The notes below the pieces were generated by a model. The model was not told the origin of the DNA. It made no database searches and saw nothing but the letters and a program-made list of their open reading frames with translations. Below are positions 8,138-17,502 of a stretch of 64,000 nt of DNA, piece after piece. Positions within the stretch are counted from its first letter, which is position 1. Each line of letters opens with the position of its first letter. Origin of the DNA: Phenylobacterium immobile (ATCC 35973) (lineage in GTDB: Bacteria > Pseudomonadota > Alphaproteobacteria > Caulobacterales > Caulobacteraceae); the NCBI RefSeq assembly GCF_001375595.1, contig NZ_CVJQ01000002.1, forward strand, positions 1 to 64,000. Reading direction: 5' to 3'. A program made the position numbers and the translations under genes.

Positions 8138-9043
8138 TCAGTCGGCTGCGTCGGCCTCCTTGGCGCGGCGAAGCTCAATAAGGCGCACGCACCAGATCGA
8201 TACCTCGTAGAGGAGGATCAGCGGCACGGCGAGCAAGGTCTGGCTAATCGGATCGGGCGGCGTCAGGACGGCGGCCACCACGAAGACGCCGACGATGGCG
8301 TACCGCCGGCCGGCTGACAGCATCTTGGCGTTCACGACTCCGGCCATGCCGAGCAGCGTCAGGACGACCGGCAACTGGAAACACAGGCCGAAGGCCAGCA
8401 GCAGGGTCGTCACCAGGCTCAGATAATCGGAGACCTTGGGCAGCAACTCCACCGAGATTGCGCCTACGCCGACAATCTGCTGGGACAGCGAGAACCACAG
8501 AACGAAGGGCAGGATGATGTAGTAGACCAGCGAGGCGCCCAGGATGAACAGGGCCGGCGCGGCCAGGAGGAACGGCAGGAAGGCGCGACGCTCGCGCTTA
8601 TAGAGGCCGGGCGCCACAAAGGCGTAGACTTGCCAGGCCAGTACTGGGAATCCCAGGACCACGGCGCCGAAGCCGGCCAGCTTCAGCTTGGTGAAAAAGA
8701 ACTCGAGCGGCGCGGTGAAAACCAGCTTGAGCCCAGCCGCGCTGGAAGCCAGCGGCGGCGCCTCGCGCAGGCCGATCAGGGTCAGGAACAGGTTGGCCCC
8801 GCCCTCGAAGACGGCGAAGATTCCTGTCTCGGGCGGCGCCGACTGGCGTGCGGCGAGCAGCTGGGCCGCGACGCCGAACGGGTGCAGCAGCAGCACATAG
8901 ATCTGCGTCGACCACGTGAAGCAGATGAGGAAGCCGATCCCCAAGGCGGCGACCGAGATGATCAGGCGCTTGCGCAGTTCGACCAGGTGCTCGAGCAGCG
9001 GCGCGCGCGAGGCTTCGATTTCGGAGTCGTCGTCGAGGCTCAT
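8138..9043 (-). CDS. tatC: Sec-independent protein translocase TatC
   Basis: 301 residues with six predicted membrane helices; the first begins LIISVAALGIGFLICF. The family start MxLxxHLVELRKRL is visible as PLLEHLVELRKRLI (residues 15-28), and the Glu and Arg there help recognise twin-arginine signals. TatC with TatB forms the receptor for folded, Tat-signal proteins at the inner membrane. It overlaps tatB by 4 bases. Confidence 0.95.
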   Translation of the reverse strand: MSLDDDSEIEASRAPLLEHLVELRKRLIISVAALGIGFLICFTWSTQIYVLLLHPFGVAAQLLAARQSAPPETGIFAVFEGGANLFLTLIGLREAPPLASSAAGLKLVFTAPLEFFFTKLKLAGFGAVVLGFPVLAWQVYAFVAPGLYKRERRAFLPFLLAAPALFILGASLVYYIILPFVLWFSLSQQIVGVGAISVELLPKVSDYLSLVTTLLLAFGLCFQLPVVLTLLGMAGVVNAKMLSAGRRYAIVGVFVVAAVLTPPDPISQTLLAVPLILLYEVSIWCVRLIELRRAKEADAAD

Positions 9044-9519
9044 GCGGCGTCGTCCGCGGTCGGTTTAGCCTTGGCGCGGGACTTGCGCGCAGCGGGTTTG
9101 GCGGCGGCGTCAGCCGCGACCTTCGGCTTCGGTGAGCGCCTGCGGGCCGGCTTCGGCTCCGGGCCAGCCTCAGGGATCTGTTCGATGGTCATCGGCGGGT
9201 CAGCAGCCTGGGCGGTGTCAGCCCAGTCGGCGGCGTTAAGGCTCTTGCGGATCTCGCCGAAAGTCTCGCTGGCCTCAGCCTGGCCGATATCGGCCAGCTG
9301 GCCGCGGCGCATCGCCTCGACCTCGCGGCGCAGTTCGTCGAGCTCAGATTGGCGGGCCATTTCGTCGAAGCTCGCCCGGAAGTCGGCGGCCATCCCGCGC
9401 GCCTTGGCCATCATCTGGCCGAGCTTGCGCAAAAGGGCCGGCAGATCCTTGGGACCGACCACGATCAAGGCCACGACGGCGATGACAAGCAGCTCTGAAG
9501 CGCCGATTTCGGGAAGCAT
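9040..9519 (-). CDS. tatB: Sec-independent protein translocase TatB
   Basis: 159 residues. The N-terminus MLPEIGASELLVIAVVALIV has the Glu at position 8 and the single membrane helix typical of TatB, followed by VGPKDLP and an amphipathic helix. The tail is long, acidic and Ala/Pro/Lys-rich. It recruits Tat substrates together with TatC. It lies 70 bases downstream of tatA and overlaps tatC. Confidence 0.92.
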   Translation of the reverse strand: MLPEIGASELLVIAVVALIVVGPKDLPALLRKLGQMMAKARGMAADFRASFDEMARQSELDELRREVEAMRRGQLADIGQAEASETFGEIRKSLNAADWADTAQAADPPMTIEQIPEAGPEPKPARRRSPKPKVAADAAAKPAARKSRAKAKPTADDAA

Positions 9520-9589
9520 GGGGCGGCCTAGGCGACGGCCGGCCGGGGGATATCCGGCCGGCGTTCAAGGGATCAGCGGGTCGGTAGCC

Positions 9590-9823
9590 TCAGGCGCTGG
9601 TCTTGGTCTTCTTGGCGGCCGTGGTCTTCGACGCCGTGCGCGGCAGAGGCCTGGCCTCTTCCTCTTCGGCGACCTCGGCTTCATCGCCCTTGAGGCCGTC
9701 CTTGAAGGCGCGGATTCCCTTGGCGGCGTCGCCCATCAGACCCGACAGCTTGCCGCGGCCGCCGAACAGCACGACCATAATGACCAGGACGATGAGCCAG
9801 TGAACCCAACTTAGCGAACCCAT
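9590..9823 (-). CDS. tatA: Sec-independent protein translocase TatA
   Basis: 77 residues from ATG 9823, chosen because AAGGAG sits at ideal distance upstream and because it begins [20 protein letters not shown] directly with the membrane helix. The [18 protein letters not shown] stretch is the TatA hinge and amphipathic helix (the usual FGxxKLPxLxxDLG form slightly altered). An in-frame GTG/ATG further upstream would add 15 unlike residues. TatA oligomerises to form the transport pathway. The tail is charged and basic. Confidence 0.92.
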   Translation of the reverse strand: MGSLSWVHWLIVLVIMVVLFGGRGKLSGLMGDAAKGIRAFKDGLKGDEAEVAEEEEARPLPRTASKTTAAKKTKTSA

Positions 9824-9929
9824 TTCAACCGCTCCTTCGGCCTCGCCCAAGGTGTTGGCGAGCGACAATCTTCAAGCCGACCATATAGTTTGTTCGCAAG
9901 GTCGGCGCCACCGGCGCGAATGCGCGCGC

Positions 9930-10577
9930 TCAGGCTTCGTCCTCGCGCTCGCCGATGAAGTCCTGGTTAAATTCCGGCGCCTCATCCTCGAGCGGATCCT
10001 CATCGACCCCGTCCGTCGCCCCGGGCGTCGGCACGGCGAAATCCGCCGGCAGGTCGAGGCTGAGCAAGCCCGCCGCGCGCATCTCGCCGATGCCGGGCAG
10101 GTCGGCAAGGTTCGCCAGACCGAAGTGTTCGAGAAAGCGGTCGGTCGTACCGAAGGTCACGGGTCGGCCCGGCGTCCGCCGGCGTCCGCGCATGCGCACC
10201 AGGCTCAACTCCAGCAGGGTGTCCAGCGTGCCGCGGCTGGTCTGGACGCCACGGACCAGCTCGATCTCCGCCCGCGTGACCGGCTGGTGATAGGCGATGA
10301 TCGCCAGGGTCTCCTGGGCGGCCTTGGAGAGGCGACGTGGCTCGTCGCGCTCCTCGGTCATCAGCCAGGCGAGGTCCGCGGCGGTCTGCAACCGCCACCG
10401 GCCGGCGACGCAAACCAGCTCCACGCCGCGACCGGCGTAGCGCGCCTGCAAGGCGGCGAGGGCCGCGGCGACACCGGCGCCCTGCGGCAGTCGCCGCTCC
10501 AGTTCGGCCTCGCTGAGCGGGCCGGCCGCGGCGAACAACAACGCCTCGACCTCGCGTTCGGTGTCGGCCGCGCTCAT
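9930..10577 (-). CDS. scpB: segregation and condensation protein ScpB
   Basis: 215 residues with two winged-helix domains. The sequence EREVEALLFAAAGPLSEAEL at the start and ETLAIIAYHQPVTRAEIELVRG near 90 are ScpB hallmarks. With ScpA it forms the kleisin subcomplex of SMC condensin, which organises and separates chromosomes. It overlaps scpA by 4 bases. The last 35 residues are acidic and not conserved. Confidence 0.93.
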   Translation of the reverse strand: MSAADTEREVEALLFAAAGPLSEAELERRLPQGAGVAAALAALQARYAGRGVELVCVAGRWRLQTAADLAWLMTEERDEPRRLSKAAQETLAIIAYHQPVTRAEIELVRGVQTSRGTLDTLLELSLVRMRGRRRTPGRPVTFGTTDRFLEHFGLANLADLPGIGEMRAAGLLSLDLPADFAVPTPGATDGVDEDPLEDEAPEFNQDFIGEREDEA

Positions 10578-11407
10578 GCGGCCCGGCGCGGCGCGGCGCG
10601 GGCGCGCAGGTAGATGGCGGCGAAGGCGTCGGCCTGGCGCGCCTCAAGGGCGCCTTCCTTGACCAGTTCCAGACTGGCCGACAGCGTCGAGGCGACGAAA
10701 GAGGCGCGGCTGGGCCCGTCTTCGCCCTGACCAGCCTCCTCCGGCGCCACATCGGCGAGCGGCGTCCAGGCTGCAAGCTCGGGCAGCAACTGGCGAAGGC
10801 GATCGCGCGCCTCCTCCAATGGATAGGCTTCCGGCGGGCGCGGCGTGTAGCGAACCTCCTGGGCGCGGGCGCGCTGACCCACATAGGCGCTCATCAGAGC
10901 GTAGAGGTCGCCCTCGATCTCGCTGGACGGCATAATCCGGATCGCCTGCGGATCGCCGCGGACGAAGACGTCGCGGCCCAGGTGCGGCCGATTCTGCAAC
11001 CGTTCATTGGCCCGGCGCATGGCGTCGAGCTTGGCGAGCCGGAAGGCCGGGCGCTGGGCGACTTCCTCGGCGGGCGGTTCCTCCGCAGTCGGCCGCTCGG
11101 CCCGCGGGAGAAGCAGTCGGGATTTCAGATAGGCGAGCCAAGCCGCCATCACGAGATAGTCGGCCGCCAGGGAGAACCGCCGCCGACGTGCTTGCTGGAC
11201 AAAGGCCAGGTACTGATCAGCCAGCCGGCTGATCGACAGCCGCATCAGGTCGACCTTCTGGCTGCGCGCCAGGGCCAGGAGGACGTGCAGCGGGCCTTCA
11301 TAGCCGTCAAGATCTACGATCAGGGCCTCGCCGTCCTCCGCCGCGCCAGTCGCCGACAGGAAGTCCAGAGCGGGCTGGAACGCCTTGTCGCGCAGCGGCC
11401 GGTTCAT
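10574..11407 (-). CDS. scpA: segregation and condensation protein ScpA (kleisin)
   Basis: 277 residues. The conserved opening LDGYEGPLHVLLALARSQKVDLMRLSI (from about residue 31) and YLVMAAWLAYLKSRLLLP near 85 define the ScpA N-terminal domain that binds the SMC neck. The C-terminal winged helix closes the SMC ring. It overlaps both nagZ (4 bases) and scpB (4 bases), so translation is coupled. Confidence 0.94.
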   Translation of the reverse strand: MNRPLRDKAFQPALDFLSATGAAEDGEALIVDLDGYEGPLHVLLALARSQKVDLMRLSISRLADQYLAFVQQARRRRFSLAADYLVMAAWLAYLKSRLLLPRAERPTAEEPPAEEVAQRPAFRLAKLDAMRRANERLQNRPHLGRDVFVRGDPQAIRIMPSSEIEGDLYALMSAYVGQRARAQEVRYTPRPPEAYPLEEARDRLRQLLPELAAWTPLADVAPEEAGQGEDGPSRASFVASTLSASLELVKEGALEARQADAFAAIYLRARAAPRRAA

Positions 11408-12423
11408 GCGGCATAGGCCCCGTCGAAAGCCGCATCGAAGCGCGCCCGCGCCTCATGAGGATCGAATTCGTCGGGCCCATCAGCGATGCAGGCCAGAGCC
11501 GCCGCGGCCCGGTCCGCGGACTTGCCGGTGAGCACGCCTAGGCCTTCGGCCACCGCCTGCATCTCGGCCATGTCACCGTTGCAATGCAGAATCACGTCGC
11601 AGCCGGCGGCGAGTGAGTCTCGGGCGCGCGCCGTGAAGTCGCCGCTGAGCGCCTTCATCGACAGGTCGTCGCTCATCACCAGGCCATCGAAGCCGATCCG
11701 GCCCCGGATCACCTGCTGAAAGACCTCCGGCGAGGTCGTCGCTGGGTTGAGCCGGTCGACGGCGGCGTAGATGACGTGCGCGGTCATGGCGAGCGGCATG
11801 TCGGCCAGATCGGCGAAGGGCCGAAAATCACGGGCCTCAAGATCTTCCACTCCGGCCTCGACGACCGGCAATTCCAGGTGGCTGTCGGCCCTCGCCCGGC
11901 CATGGCCCGGAATATGTTTGATGACCGGCAGGACACCGCCATCCAACAGGCCCTCCGCCGCGGCTCGGCCGAGATCAGCGACGCTGGCGGGATCGGCCGC
12001 ATAGGCGCGGTCCCCGATGATCTCGTGGCCCAGGGGATCAGGCACGTCTAGCACCGGCAGGCAGTCGACGTTGATCCCCAGTTGATGAAGGTCGTGAGCG
12101 ATCAGGCGTCCGCCCAGGTAGGTGATCGCGGCGCGCTCACCCGGCTCGGCGATGGCGCCGTAAACGCGACCAGCCGGGTAACGCGGCCACTGCGGCGGAC
12201 CAAGACGCTGCACGCGACCGCCCTCCTGATCGATCAGGATCGGCGCATCGGCGCGCCCGACGAGGTCGCGCAGAGTGGCGGTCAGGACGCGGACCTGATC
12301 CGGGCTTTCAATATTCCGCGCGAAGAGGATGAAGCCCCAGGGATCGAGCGCGCGGAAGAACGCCGCCTCTTCGGGGGTCACGCGCGGGCCGGAAAGCCCG
12401 AAGATGGCCGCCGACACGCTCAT
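11404..12423 (-). CDS. nagZ: beta-N-acetylhexosaminidase, glycoside hydrolase family 3
   Basis: 339 residues, a single GH3 domain as expected for NagZ. The signature KHIPGHGRARADSHLELP (about 165-182) supplies the His of the catalytic dyad and DDLSMKAL (about 243) the Asp nucleophile. It removes GlcNAc from anhydromuropeptides during cytosolic peptidoglycan recycling. It lies between a SPOR protein and scpA with 4-base overlaps on both sides. Confidence 0.94.
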   Translation of the reverse strand: MSVSAAIFGLSGPRVTPEEAAFFRALDPWGFILFARNIESPDQVRVLTATLRDLVGRADAPILIDQEGGRVQRLGPPQWPRYPAGRVYGAIAEPGERAAITYLGGRLIAHDLHQLGINVDCLPVLDVPDPLGHEIIGDRAYAADPASVADLGRAAAEGLLDGGVLPVIKHIPGHGRARADSHLELPVVEAGVEDLEARDFRPFADLADMPLAMTAHVIYAAVDRLNPATTSPEVFQQVIRGRIGFDGLVMSDDLSMKALSGDFTARARDSLAAGCDVILHCNGDMAEMQAVAEGLGVLTGKSADRAAAALACIADGPDEFDPHEARARFDAAFDGAYAA

Positions 12424-13214
12424 CGCACGAAGCAGGTCTTGCCCGCCGCCTTCAGCTGGCCACAGAAGGCCTGGGCGTCTTCGCGGCTCGCGAAGCCCGT
12501 GACCGAGGTGCGGAAGAGCGTTGAGCCATCCTCGCGTTCGACACGCTCCACGCGCTTGCCCTTGCCAGCGGCGGCGCCGGGGGCGATCGCCGCAGCGTCG
12601 CTCCAGCCCTTGTCCGCCAGCGACTGGGACGAGAAGGCGCCGATCTGAACCGTGGCCGGAGCAGAGGCCGGCTTAGGAGCGGTCGCCGGCGCAACCGCCT
12701 TGGGCGCGGCGACGGGCGCTGTCGCGACCTTCGGCGCAGGCGTGACGACCTTGGGCGGTGCGGGCTTTGGCAAGGGCGGGACGACGGTCTTCGGCGGCGG
12801 CGCCGCGGCGGCGACCGGCGGCAGGGCGTTCATGGCGACTGGCGCGGTGGGTCGCGCCTGGGGCGCTTCCGGCGGCGGCACGAAGTTGGGCTGGGCTGGC
12901 GCGGCCTCGCCGGGCTGCCCAGGCTCGGACCGATAGATCTGCAGGCCCTCGGCGGGGTCTGGCGTCTGGGCCTCAGGCGGCGCAGCGCTGCGGATGTCGC
13001 CCACTGGCGCGCCGACGGTCTGGGGCGCCTGGCCCTGCTGGCGCACGCCCGATTGGTAGAAGATGAAGATGGCCGCAGCGAGCGCGCCCAGGACCAGCAG
13101 GCTGAGCACCATGGCCCAGGGAATTTGCCCGCCGCCGCGGGGCTGCTGTCGTGGGTCGAAAGCCAGCGGGGCTTCAGTCGGTGGCGTGTAGGCGCCGCGG
13201 TCGTGATCGGACAT
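12420..13214 (-). CDS. SPOR-domain inner-membrane protein
   Basis: 264 residues. A short cytosolic N-terminus is followed by one membrane helix (about 30-52, WAMVLSLLVLGALAAAIFIF), a Pro/Ala-rich periplasmic linker and a C-terminal SPOR domain (about 187-264, starting TVQIGAFSS). SPOR domains bind glycan strands stripped of stem peptides and so mark the division septum. The conserved place next to nagZ and the downstream dipM agree with a role in septal wall remodelling. It is the likely first gene of the block after dgt. Confidence 0.85.
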   Translation of the reverse strand: MSDHDRGAYTPPTEAPLAFDPRQQPRGGGQIPWAMVLSLLVLGALAAAIFIFYQSGVRQQGQAPQTVGAPVGDIRSAAPPEAQTPDPAEGLQIYRSEPGQPGEAAPAQPNFVPPPEAPQARPTAPVAMNALPPVAAAAPPPKTVVPPLPKPAPPKVVTPAPKVATAPVAAPKAVAPATAPKPASAPATVQIGAFSSQSLADKGWSDAAAIAPGAAAGKGKRVERVEREDGSTLFRTSVTGFASREDAQAFCGQLKAAGKTCFVR

Positions 13215-13336
13215 GAGGAGAGGCTCCGAGACGATTGCCAGGTGAGCGGCGAATCAGCAGCCAAGACTGCTTAACCCCCAGTTTACCCCACCCCGTCCGC
13301 CTGCGGACGTCCCTTGCCGCGCCTAGCTGTGGATCG

Positions 13337-14512
13337 TCAGCCGCCGCTCAGCACATCGAGGTTGAACAGCTTGCGGTGTTCCTCGATCGCAAAGCGGTCC
13401 GTCATCCCGGCGATGTAGTCGCAGACCACGCGCGCCCGGCCCCAATCATCGCGATCGAGCGTCTGAGCGAACCACTCGGCGGGCAGGACGTCGGGCTCCG
13501 CCATGAAAAGCTTGAACATATCGGCCAAGATGCGTCGCGCCTGGCTGCGCGTGCGGTTCACCCGCCAGTGGCGGTACATCCGTTCGCTCAGGAACAGGCG
13601 CAATTGCGCAAGATCCTGCAACATCGCCGGCGAGAAAGACACCAGCGCCTGCCCCAGCATGCGGACCTCTTCCGCGGAGCCGACTTTGAGCGCCTGGGCG
13701 TTCTGGGTCGTCTCCGAGAGCACGTCGCCGACCATGGCGCCGATCATGCGACGAACGGCTTCCAGGCGCTGGCGGTGAGAGTCGACGCTGGGGAATTCCT
13801 TCAGGGTGGAGGCGATGTGCGGGCCAATGAGGGGCACGTCGAGCAAGTCCTCCAGCCGAAACAGGCGCGCGCCAACGCCGTCGTCCACGTCGTGGTTGTT
13901 GTAGGCGATGTCGTCGGAGAGGGCGGCGACCTGGGCTTCGGCGGACGCCCAGGTGTCCAGACGAAGGCTGTATTCGGCATCGAAGGCCGCCACCGCCCCC
14001 CACGCCGGCTTGCTGAGTTGGTGGTCGACGGGGCCATTGTGCTTAACGACGCCTTCCAGGGTCTCCCAGGTGAGGTTGAGACCATCATAGAGCGGATAGC
14101 GGCGTTCCAATTCGGTGACGACGCGGAAGGTCTGGACGTTGTGATCAAACCCACCGTAGGCCTCCATCTGGATCTGCAACTCGTCCTCTCCGGCGTGGCC
14201 GAAGGGCGGATGGCCCAGATCGTGCGCGAGCGCGATCGTTTCGGCGAGGTCAGCATCGAGCCCAAGCGCCGTGGCCAGCGACCGCGCGATCTGGGCGACC
14301 TCGAGGGAGTGGGTGAGCCGGGTGCGGAAATGGTCGCCTTCATGAGCGACGAAGACCTGGGTCTTCTCCTTCAGGCGGCGGAAGGCGGTGGCGTGGATGA
14401 TGCGGTCGCGGTCGCGGGCGAAGGGCGTGCGGGTGGCGCTGACGGGTTCGTCGATCTTGCGGCCCAGCGATTTGGCGGGGTCTTCGGCGTAGGGCGCGCG
14501 GGGAATGCTCAT
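13337..14512 (-). CDS. dgt: dGTPase-like deoxynucleoside triphosphate triphosphohydrolase
   Basis: 391 residues from ATG 14512, which has GGAG five bases upstream; a TTG three codons earlier is the alternative. The HD superfamily metal site is seen as [14 protein letters not shown] (His near 65) and [14 protein letters not shown] (His-Asp near 100). [11 protein letters not shown] precedes it, as in the family. It hydrolyses dNTPs to nucleosides and triphosphate, controlling pool balance. It is transcribed divergently from erpA across 87 bases and is 122 bases from the SPOR gene; argS, often found in that place in related bacteria, is missing here. Confidence 0.92.
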   Translation of the reverse strand: MSIPRAPYAEDPAKSLGRKIDEPVSATRTPFARDRDRIIHATAFRRLKEKTQVFVAHEGDHFRTRLTHSLEVAQIARSLATALGLDADLAETIALAHDLGHPPFGHAGEDELQIQMEAYGGFDHNVQTFRVVTELERRYPLYDGLNLTWETLEGVVKHNGPVDHQLSKPAWGAVAAFDAEYSLRLDTWASAEAQVAALSDDIAYNNHDVDDGVGARLFRLEDLLDVPLIGPHIASTLKEFPSVDSHRQRLEAVRRMIGAMVGDVLSETTQNAQALKVGSAEEVRMLGQALVSFSPAMLQDLAQLRLFLSERMYRHWRVNRTRSQARRILADMFKLFMAEPDVLPAEWFAQTLDRDDWGRARVVCDYIAGMTDRFAIEEHRKLFNLDVLSGG

Positions 14513-14599
14513 GGGCTCCAATCACCGATCGAGATGCAGCCTCTTGGTCGAAGCCGAAGAAGCATCATATAGTCTAGGCCTGGAGCCGGTTTAACACCC

Positions 14600-14932
14600 A
14601 TGACCGCCATCGACCTTACCCTGAGCCAAGCCGCCGCCCGCCGCATCCGTGATGTCGGCCTGAGCGAGGGGCGCGAACTTATGCTCCGCATCGGTGTTGA
14701 AGGCGGCGGTTGCTCCGGCTTCCAATATGTCTTCGATCTCGTAGACGCGACGGAAGCTGACGACCTGCGGGTCGAGCGCGATGGCGCGACGGCGGTCGTC
14801 GACACCATGTCGCTGGCCCTGCTGAAGGGCTCGGAGATCGACTTCGTCGACGAACTGGTCGGTGCCGAGTTTCGTGTCCGCAATCCCAACGCCAAGTCGA
14901 GCTGCGGCTGCGGCGTGAGCTTCTCGATCTGA
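14600..14932 (+). CDS. erpA: iron-sulfur cluster insertion protein, ErpA/HesB type
   Basis: 110 residues. The three ligand cysteines of A-type carriers are present: EGGGCSGFQY (Cys39) and KSSCGCGVSFSI near the end (Cys102 and Cys104). The protein receives Fe-S clusters from the Suf/Isc scaffold and delivers them to apo-enzymes. The spacing to divergent dgt is short, so the promoters must overlap. Confidence 0.92.
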   Translation: MTAIDLTLSQAAARRIRDVGLSEGRELMLRIGVEGGGCSGFQYVFDLVDATEADDLRVERDGATAVVDTMSLALLKGSEIDFVDELVGAEFRVRNPNAKSSCGCGVSFSI

Positions 14933-15070
14933 GGTATTGCACCGGTCGTTTAGCGATTGGGCTTGCCACCGCCTGCGGCCAAGGTTCAACTCCCCAAGCA
15001 GCAAAGGTCAAACTGACCGAAGCTGCGGAGTCCGATCGAAATCGGACCGCAATCATAAGGGAGGCGACCC

Positions 15071-15796
15071 ATGGCCCAGTTAAACCGACGCGCTATGCTC
15101 CAGTTCAGCGCCGGCGCGGGCCTGACAGCGACAACGCTGAACGGCGCCCAGGCGCATGAGCGCCAGATTTCCACCACAGCCGAGGCTCTCGATTCGCTCG
15201 CCCCGCGCATGCGTCTGGCGGGCGTGCCCCTAACCGACATCGAGGCGGTGCGGGCCAAGGCCCCAGCCCTGAACGGCTGGACGCAGGCCTGGACCGAGAT
15301 CGCCGAGCGTCACCTCGGCGCCGCCCAGGAGTTGCTGACCGAAGGCTATGTCCAACCGGCTGGCGAGCACCATCAGCAGGCGGCGATGGCCTATCATTTC
15401 GCTCGGCTGATCCCGGGAGACGACAAAACCACCCAGCAGGCCGCTGAATTGGCGGTGACCATCGGCGCAGACGCCCTGGCCCTGCTGGATCCCGGCCACT
15501 GCCAACTCACGGACTCCGCGGTCCTGCGCTATCCGCCCTTCGCCGAAGGCGCGGCCCCTTTGGCCGTGCTCGTGGCTGACATCGGCGCCGCCAAGGAAGA
15601 ACTAGCCCACCGCGCAGACGCCCTGCTCAAGCGTGGCGTGGCCTGCGTAACGGTCGATTCAGATCCGTCGACGAGCTTGGCGGCCCTGCTGCGCGACACT
15701 GTCGTCGGCGACCAACGGGTCGACCTGGCGCGGGTCGAAATCGACAGGATTTCGGTCGAAAGCCCCAGGGCCGAAATCGACTTGGCGCGGATCTGA
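15071..15796 (+). CDS. Tat-signal protein resembling the N-terminal part of FrsA-like alpha/beta hydrolases, truncated
   Basis: 241 residues with a good AGGGAGG site before the ATG. Residues 1-29 look like a twin-arginine signal (NRRAMLQFSAGAGLTATTLN) ending AQA-HE. The body has EHHQQAAMAYHFARLIPGDD and later LAVLVADIGAAKEELAHRAD, which resemble the helical cap and first core strand of FrsA/2,6-dihydroxypseudooxynicotine-hydrolase type enzymes. The protein ends before any G-x-S-x-G nucleophile elbow, and xthA starts 21 bases later. It is therefore either a truncated relic or a cap-only protein. The family call is from memory and moderate. Confidence 0.45.
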   Translation: MAQLNRRAMLQFSAGAGLTATTLNGAQAHERQISTTAEALDSLAPRMRLAGVPLTDIEAVRAKAPALNGWTQAWTEIAERHLGAAQELLTEGYVQPAGEHHQQAAMAYHFARLIPGDDKTTQQAAELAVTIGADALALLDPGHCQLTDSAVLRYPPFAEGAAPLAVLVADIGAAKEELAHRADALLKRGVACVTVDSDPSTSLAALLRDTVVGDQRVDLARVEIDRISVESPRAEIDLARI

Positions 15797-15817
15797 TCCA
15801 GCGGCTATCCATGCCGG

Positions 15818-16597
15818 ATGCGCATCGCCACCTGGAACGTCAATTCGGTCAACGCCCGCCTCCAGACGGTGCTGAAGTGGTTCGAGGCCGCCCAGCCAGA
15901 CGTCGCCTGCCTGCAGGAGATCAAATGCGTCGACGAGAAGTTCCCCACGGAGGCGTTTGAACGCCTCGGCTACAACGTCGAGGTTCATGGCCAGAAGTCG
16001 TACAACGGCGTCGCCCTGCTTTCGAAGCGGCCGATGGAGGATGTCCGTCGCGGCCTGCCCGATCCCGGCGAAGACGAGCAGTCGCGCTATATCGAGGCGG
16101 TGATTTCCGGCCCTCGTCCCGTGCGCGTCGCCTCGATCTACCTGCCTAATGGGAATCCGATCGACACTGAGAAATTCCCCTACAAACTCGCCTGGATGGG
16201 CCGGCTGCACCGCCACGCCCAGGACCTGTTGACCCTTGAGGAGCCGTTGGTCCTGACCGGCGATTTCAACGTGATCCCTGAACCCAGGGACGCGGAGAAT
16301 CCAAGCAACTGGCTGGGCGACGCGCTCTTTCAGCCGGAAACTCGCGCAGCCTTCCGCGCCCTGAAGTGGCTGGGCCTCACAGAAGCCTTCCTGGCCGCCG
16401 ATGGCGCGCCGGGCGCCTACACCTTCTGGGACTACCAGGCCGGCGCCTGGCAGCGGAATAATGGCATCCGCATCGACCATGCCCTGCTCTCGCCGCAAGC
16501 CGCAGACGCCCTGACCGGCGTCAGCATCCACCGCGATGTCCGCGGCTGGGACAAGCCCTCAGACCATGTGCCCCTGGTGGTGGAGTTGGATCTTTAG
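15818..16597 (+). CDS. xthA: exodeoxyribonuclease III
   Basis: 259 residues, standard length. Active-site blocks are all present: MRIATWNVNSVNAR at the start, CLQEIK with the metal-binding Glu (about 34), LTGDFNVIPEPRD (about 148) and SDHVPLVVEL with the catalytic His near the end. It cuts DNA at abasic sites in base-excision repair and removes 3' blocks. Its stop codon overlaps the stop of the convergent oxidoreductase (shared ttag at 16594-16597). Confidence 0.95.
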   Translation: MRIATWNVNSVNARLQTVLKWFEAAQPDVACLQEIKCVDEKFPTEAFERLGYNVEVHGQKSYNGVALLSKRPMEDVRRGLPDPGEDEQSRYIEAVISGPRPVRVASIYLPNGNPIDTEKFPYKLAWMGRLHRHAQDLLTLEEPLVLTGDFNVIPEPRDAENPSNWLGDALFQPETRAAFRALKWLGLTEAFLAADGAPGAYTFWDYQAGAWQRNNGIRIDHALLSPQAADALTGVSIHRDVRGWDKPSDHVPLVVELDL

Positions 16598-17502
16598 AGG
16601 CAAGCCTCGACAGCCAGCGAGGCCTGCAACGCCGCGATCGCCTCGTCGGCGGTGACGATCGGCGCGGGTGCAAGGCCGCGGGCGGCCATCAGAAATGCCG
16701 CCACATTGGCGCCCAGAGGGTCCTTACCGGCCGGGGTGTCGGCGAAGGCTTCGTTCAGGACGAAGGGCGTCGTGTTGCGGAAGGTGCGGGCGACGAAATC
16801 GATCTCCACCGCGCCGGAGGGGTAGACCACCTTCATGGTGCGCTTGCGAGCCGGCGCCAGGCGCGAGGCGTCGAAGACGCAGGCGAAGCCATCGTCAAAG
16901 ACGATGTCGGCACGGATGGCGTCGAAGGTGTTGGGTCCGCGCTCGCCCGTCGCCCGGGTCTCCAGCGGCCGGGCGGTGGACAGTGAGAGCGCGAGATCGA
17001 TGTCGTGGATCATCAGGTCCAGGACGGCGGTGACATCCTGGCAGCGCTCGGACGGAGGGCCGTGGCGCACGGCTTCGAGGCGCAAAGGCTGTTCGGGAAT
17101 GTCGAACAGACCCATGGCGCGGAAGACAACCCGCTCTTGGTGGCCGCAGCCTATGGTCAGGCCGCGAGAGAGCGCCTCGTCACGCAGAGCGACGGCGTCG
17201 TCCATCCGCGTGGCGATGGGCTTTTCCACATAGACCGACCTGTTCGCCTGGAGCGCCGCCAGGGTCTGGCCAGCGTGGACGGTCGCGGGCGTGGCCACCG
17301 TGACGACGTCGACGGCGTCGAGAAACGCCTGAAGGTCATTGTAGCCACGGCCGCCGAGAGGCTCAGCGATGGCCGCCGCGCGCGCCGCGTCGAGGTCGAG
17401 CACCGCCGCCAGGGAGACGCCGTCCAGGCGCGCATATTGCTTGGCGTGGTAGCCGCCGAAGACGCCCGCGCCGATGACGCCGCCGCGCAGGGGCTGGGAC
17501 AT
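16594..17502 (-). CDS. Gfo/Idh/MocA-family NAD(P)-dependent oxidoreductase
   Basis: 302 residues from ATG 17502, preceded by AGGAG; the longer open frame adds 26 unlike residues. The Rossmann motif GVIGAGVFGGYHAKQYARL lies at residues 8-26 and the family signature VEKPIA near 92-97. The C-terminal alpha/beta domain includes MIHDIDLALSL with the usual His-Asp pair. The family oxidises or reduces sugar-like substrates; the substrate is unknown here. There is no matching partner gene. Confidence 0.85.
   Translation of the reverse strand: MSQPLRGGVIGAGVFGGYHAKQYARLDGVSLAAVLDLDAARAAAIAEPLGGRGYNDLQAFLDAVDVVTVATPATVHAGQTLAALQANRSVYVEKPIATRMDDAVALRDEALSRGLTIGCGHQERVVFRAMGLFDIPEQPLRLEAVRHGPPSERCQDVTAVLDLMIHDIDLALSLSTARPLETRATGERGPNTFDAIRADIVFDDGFACVFDASRLAPARKRTMKVVYPSGAVEIDFVARTFRNTTPFVLNEAFADTPAGKDPLGANVAAFLMAARGLAPAPIVTADEAIAALQASLAVEACL

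Noticed and set aside
13235..14572. Plus-strand open frame of 445 codons opposite dgt
   Set aside because: Composition and lack of motifs mark it as a shadow of dgt on the other strand.
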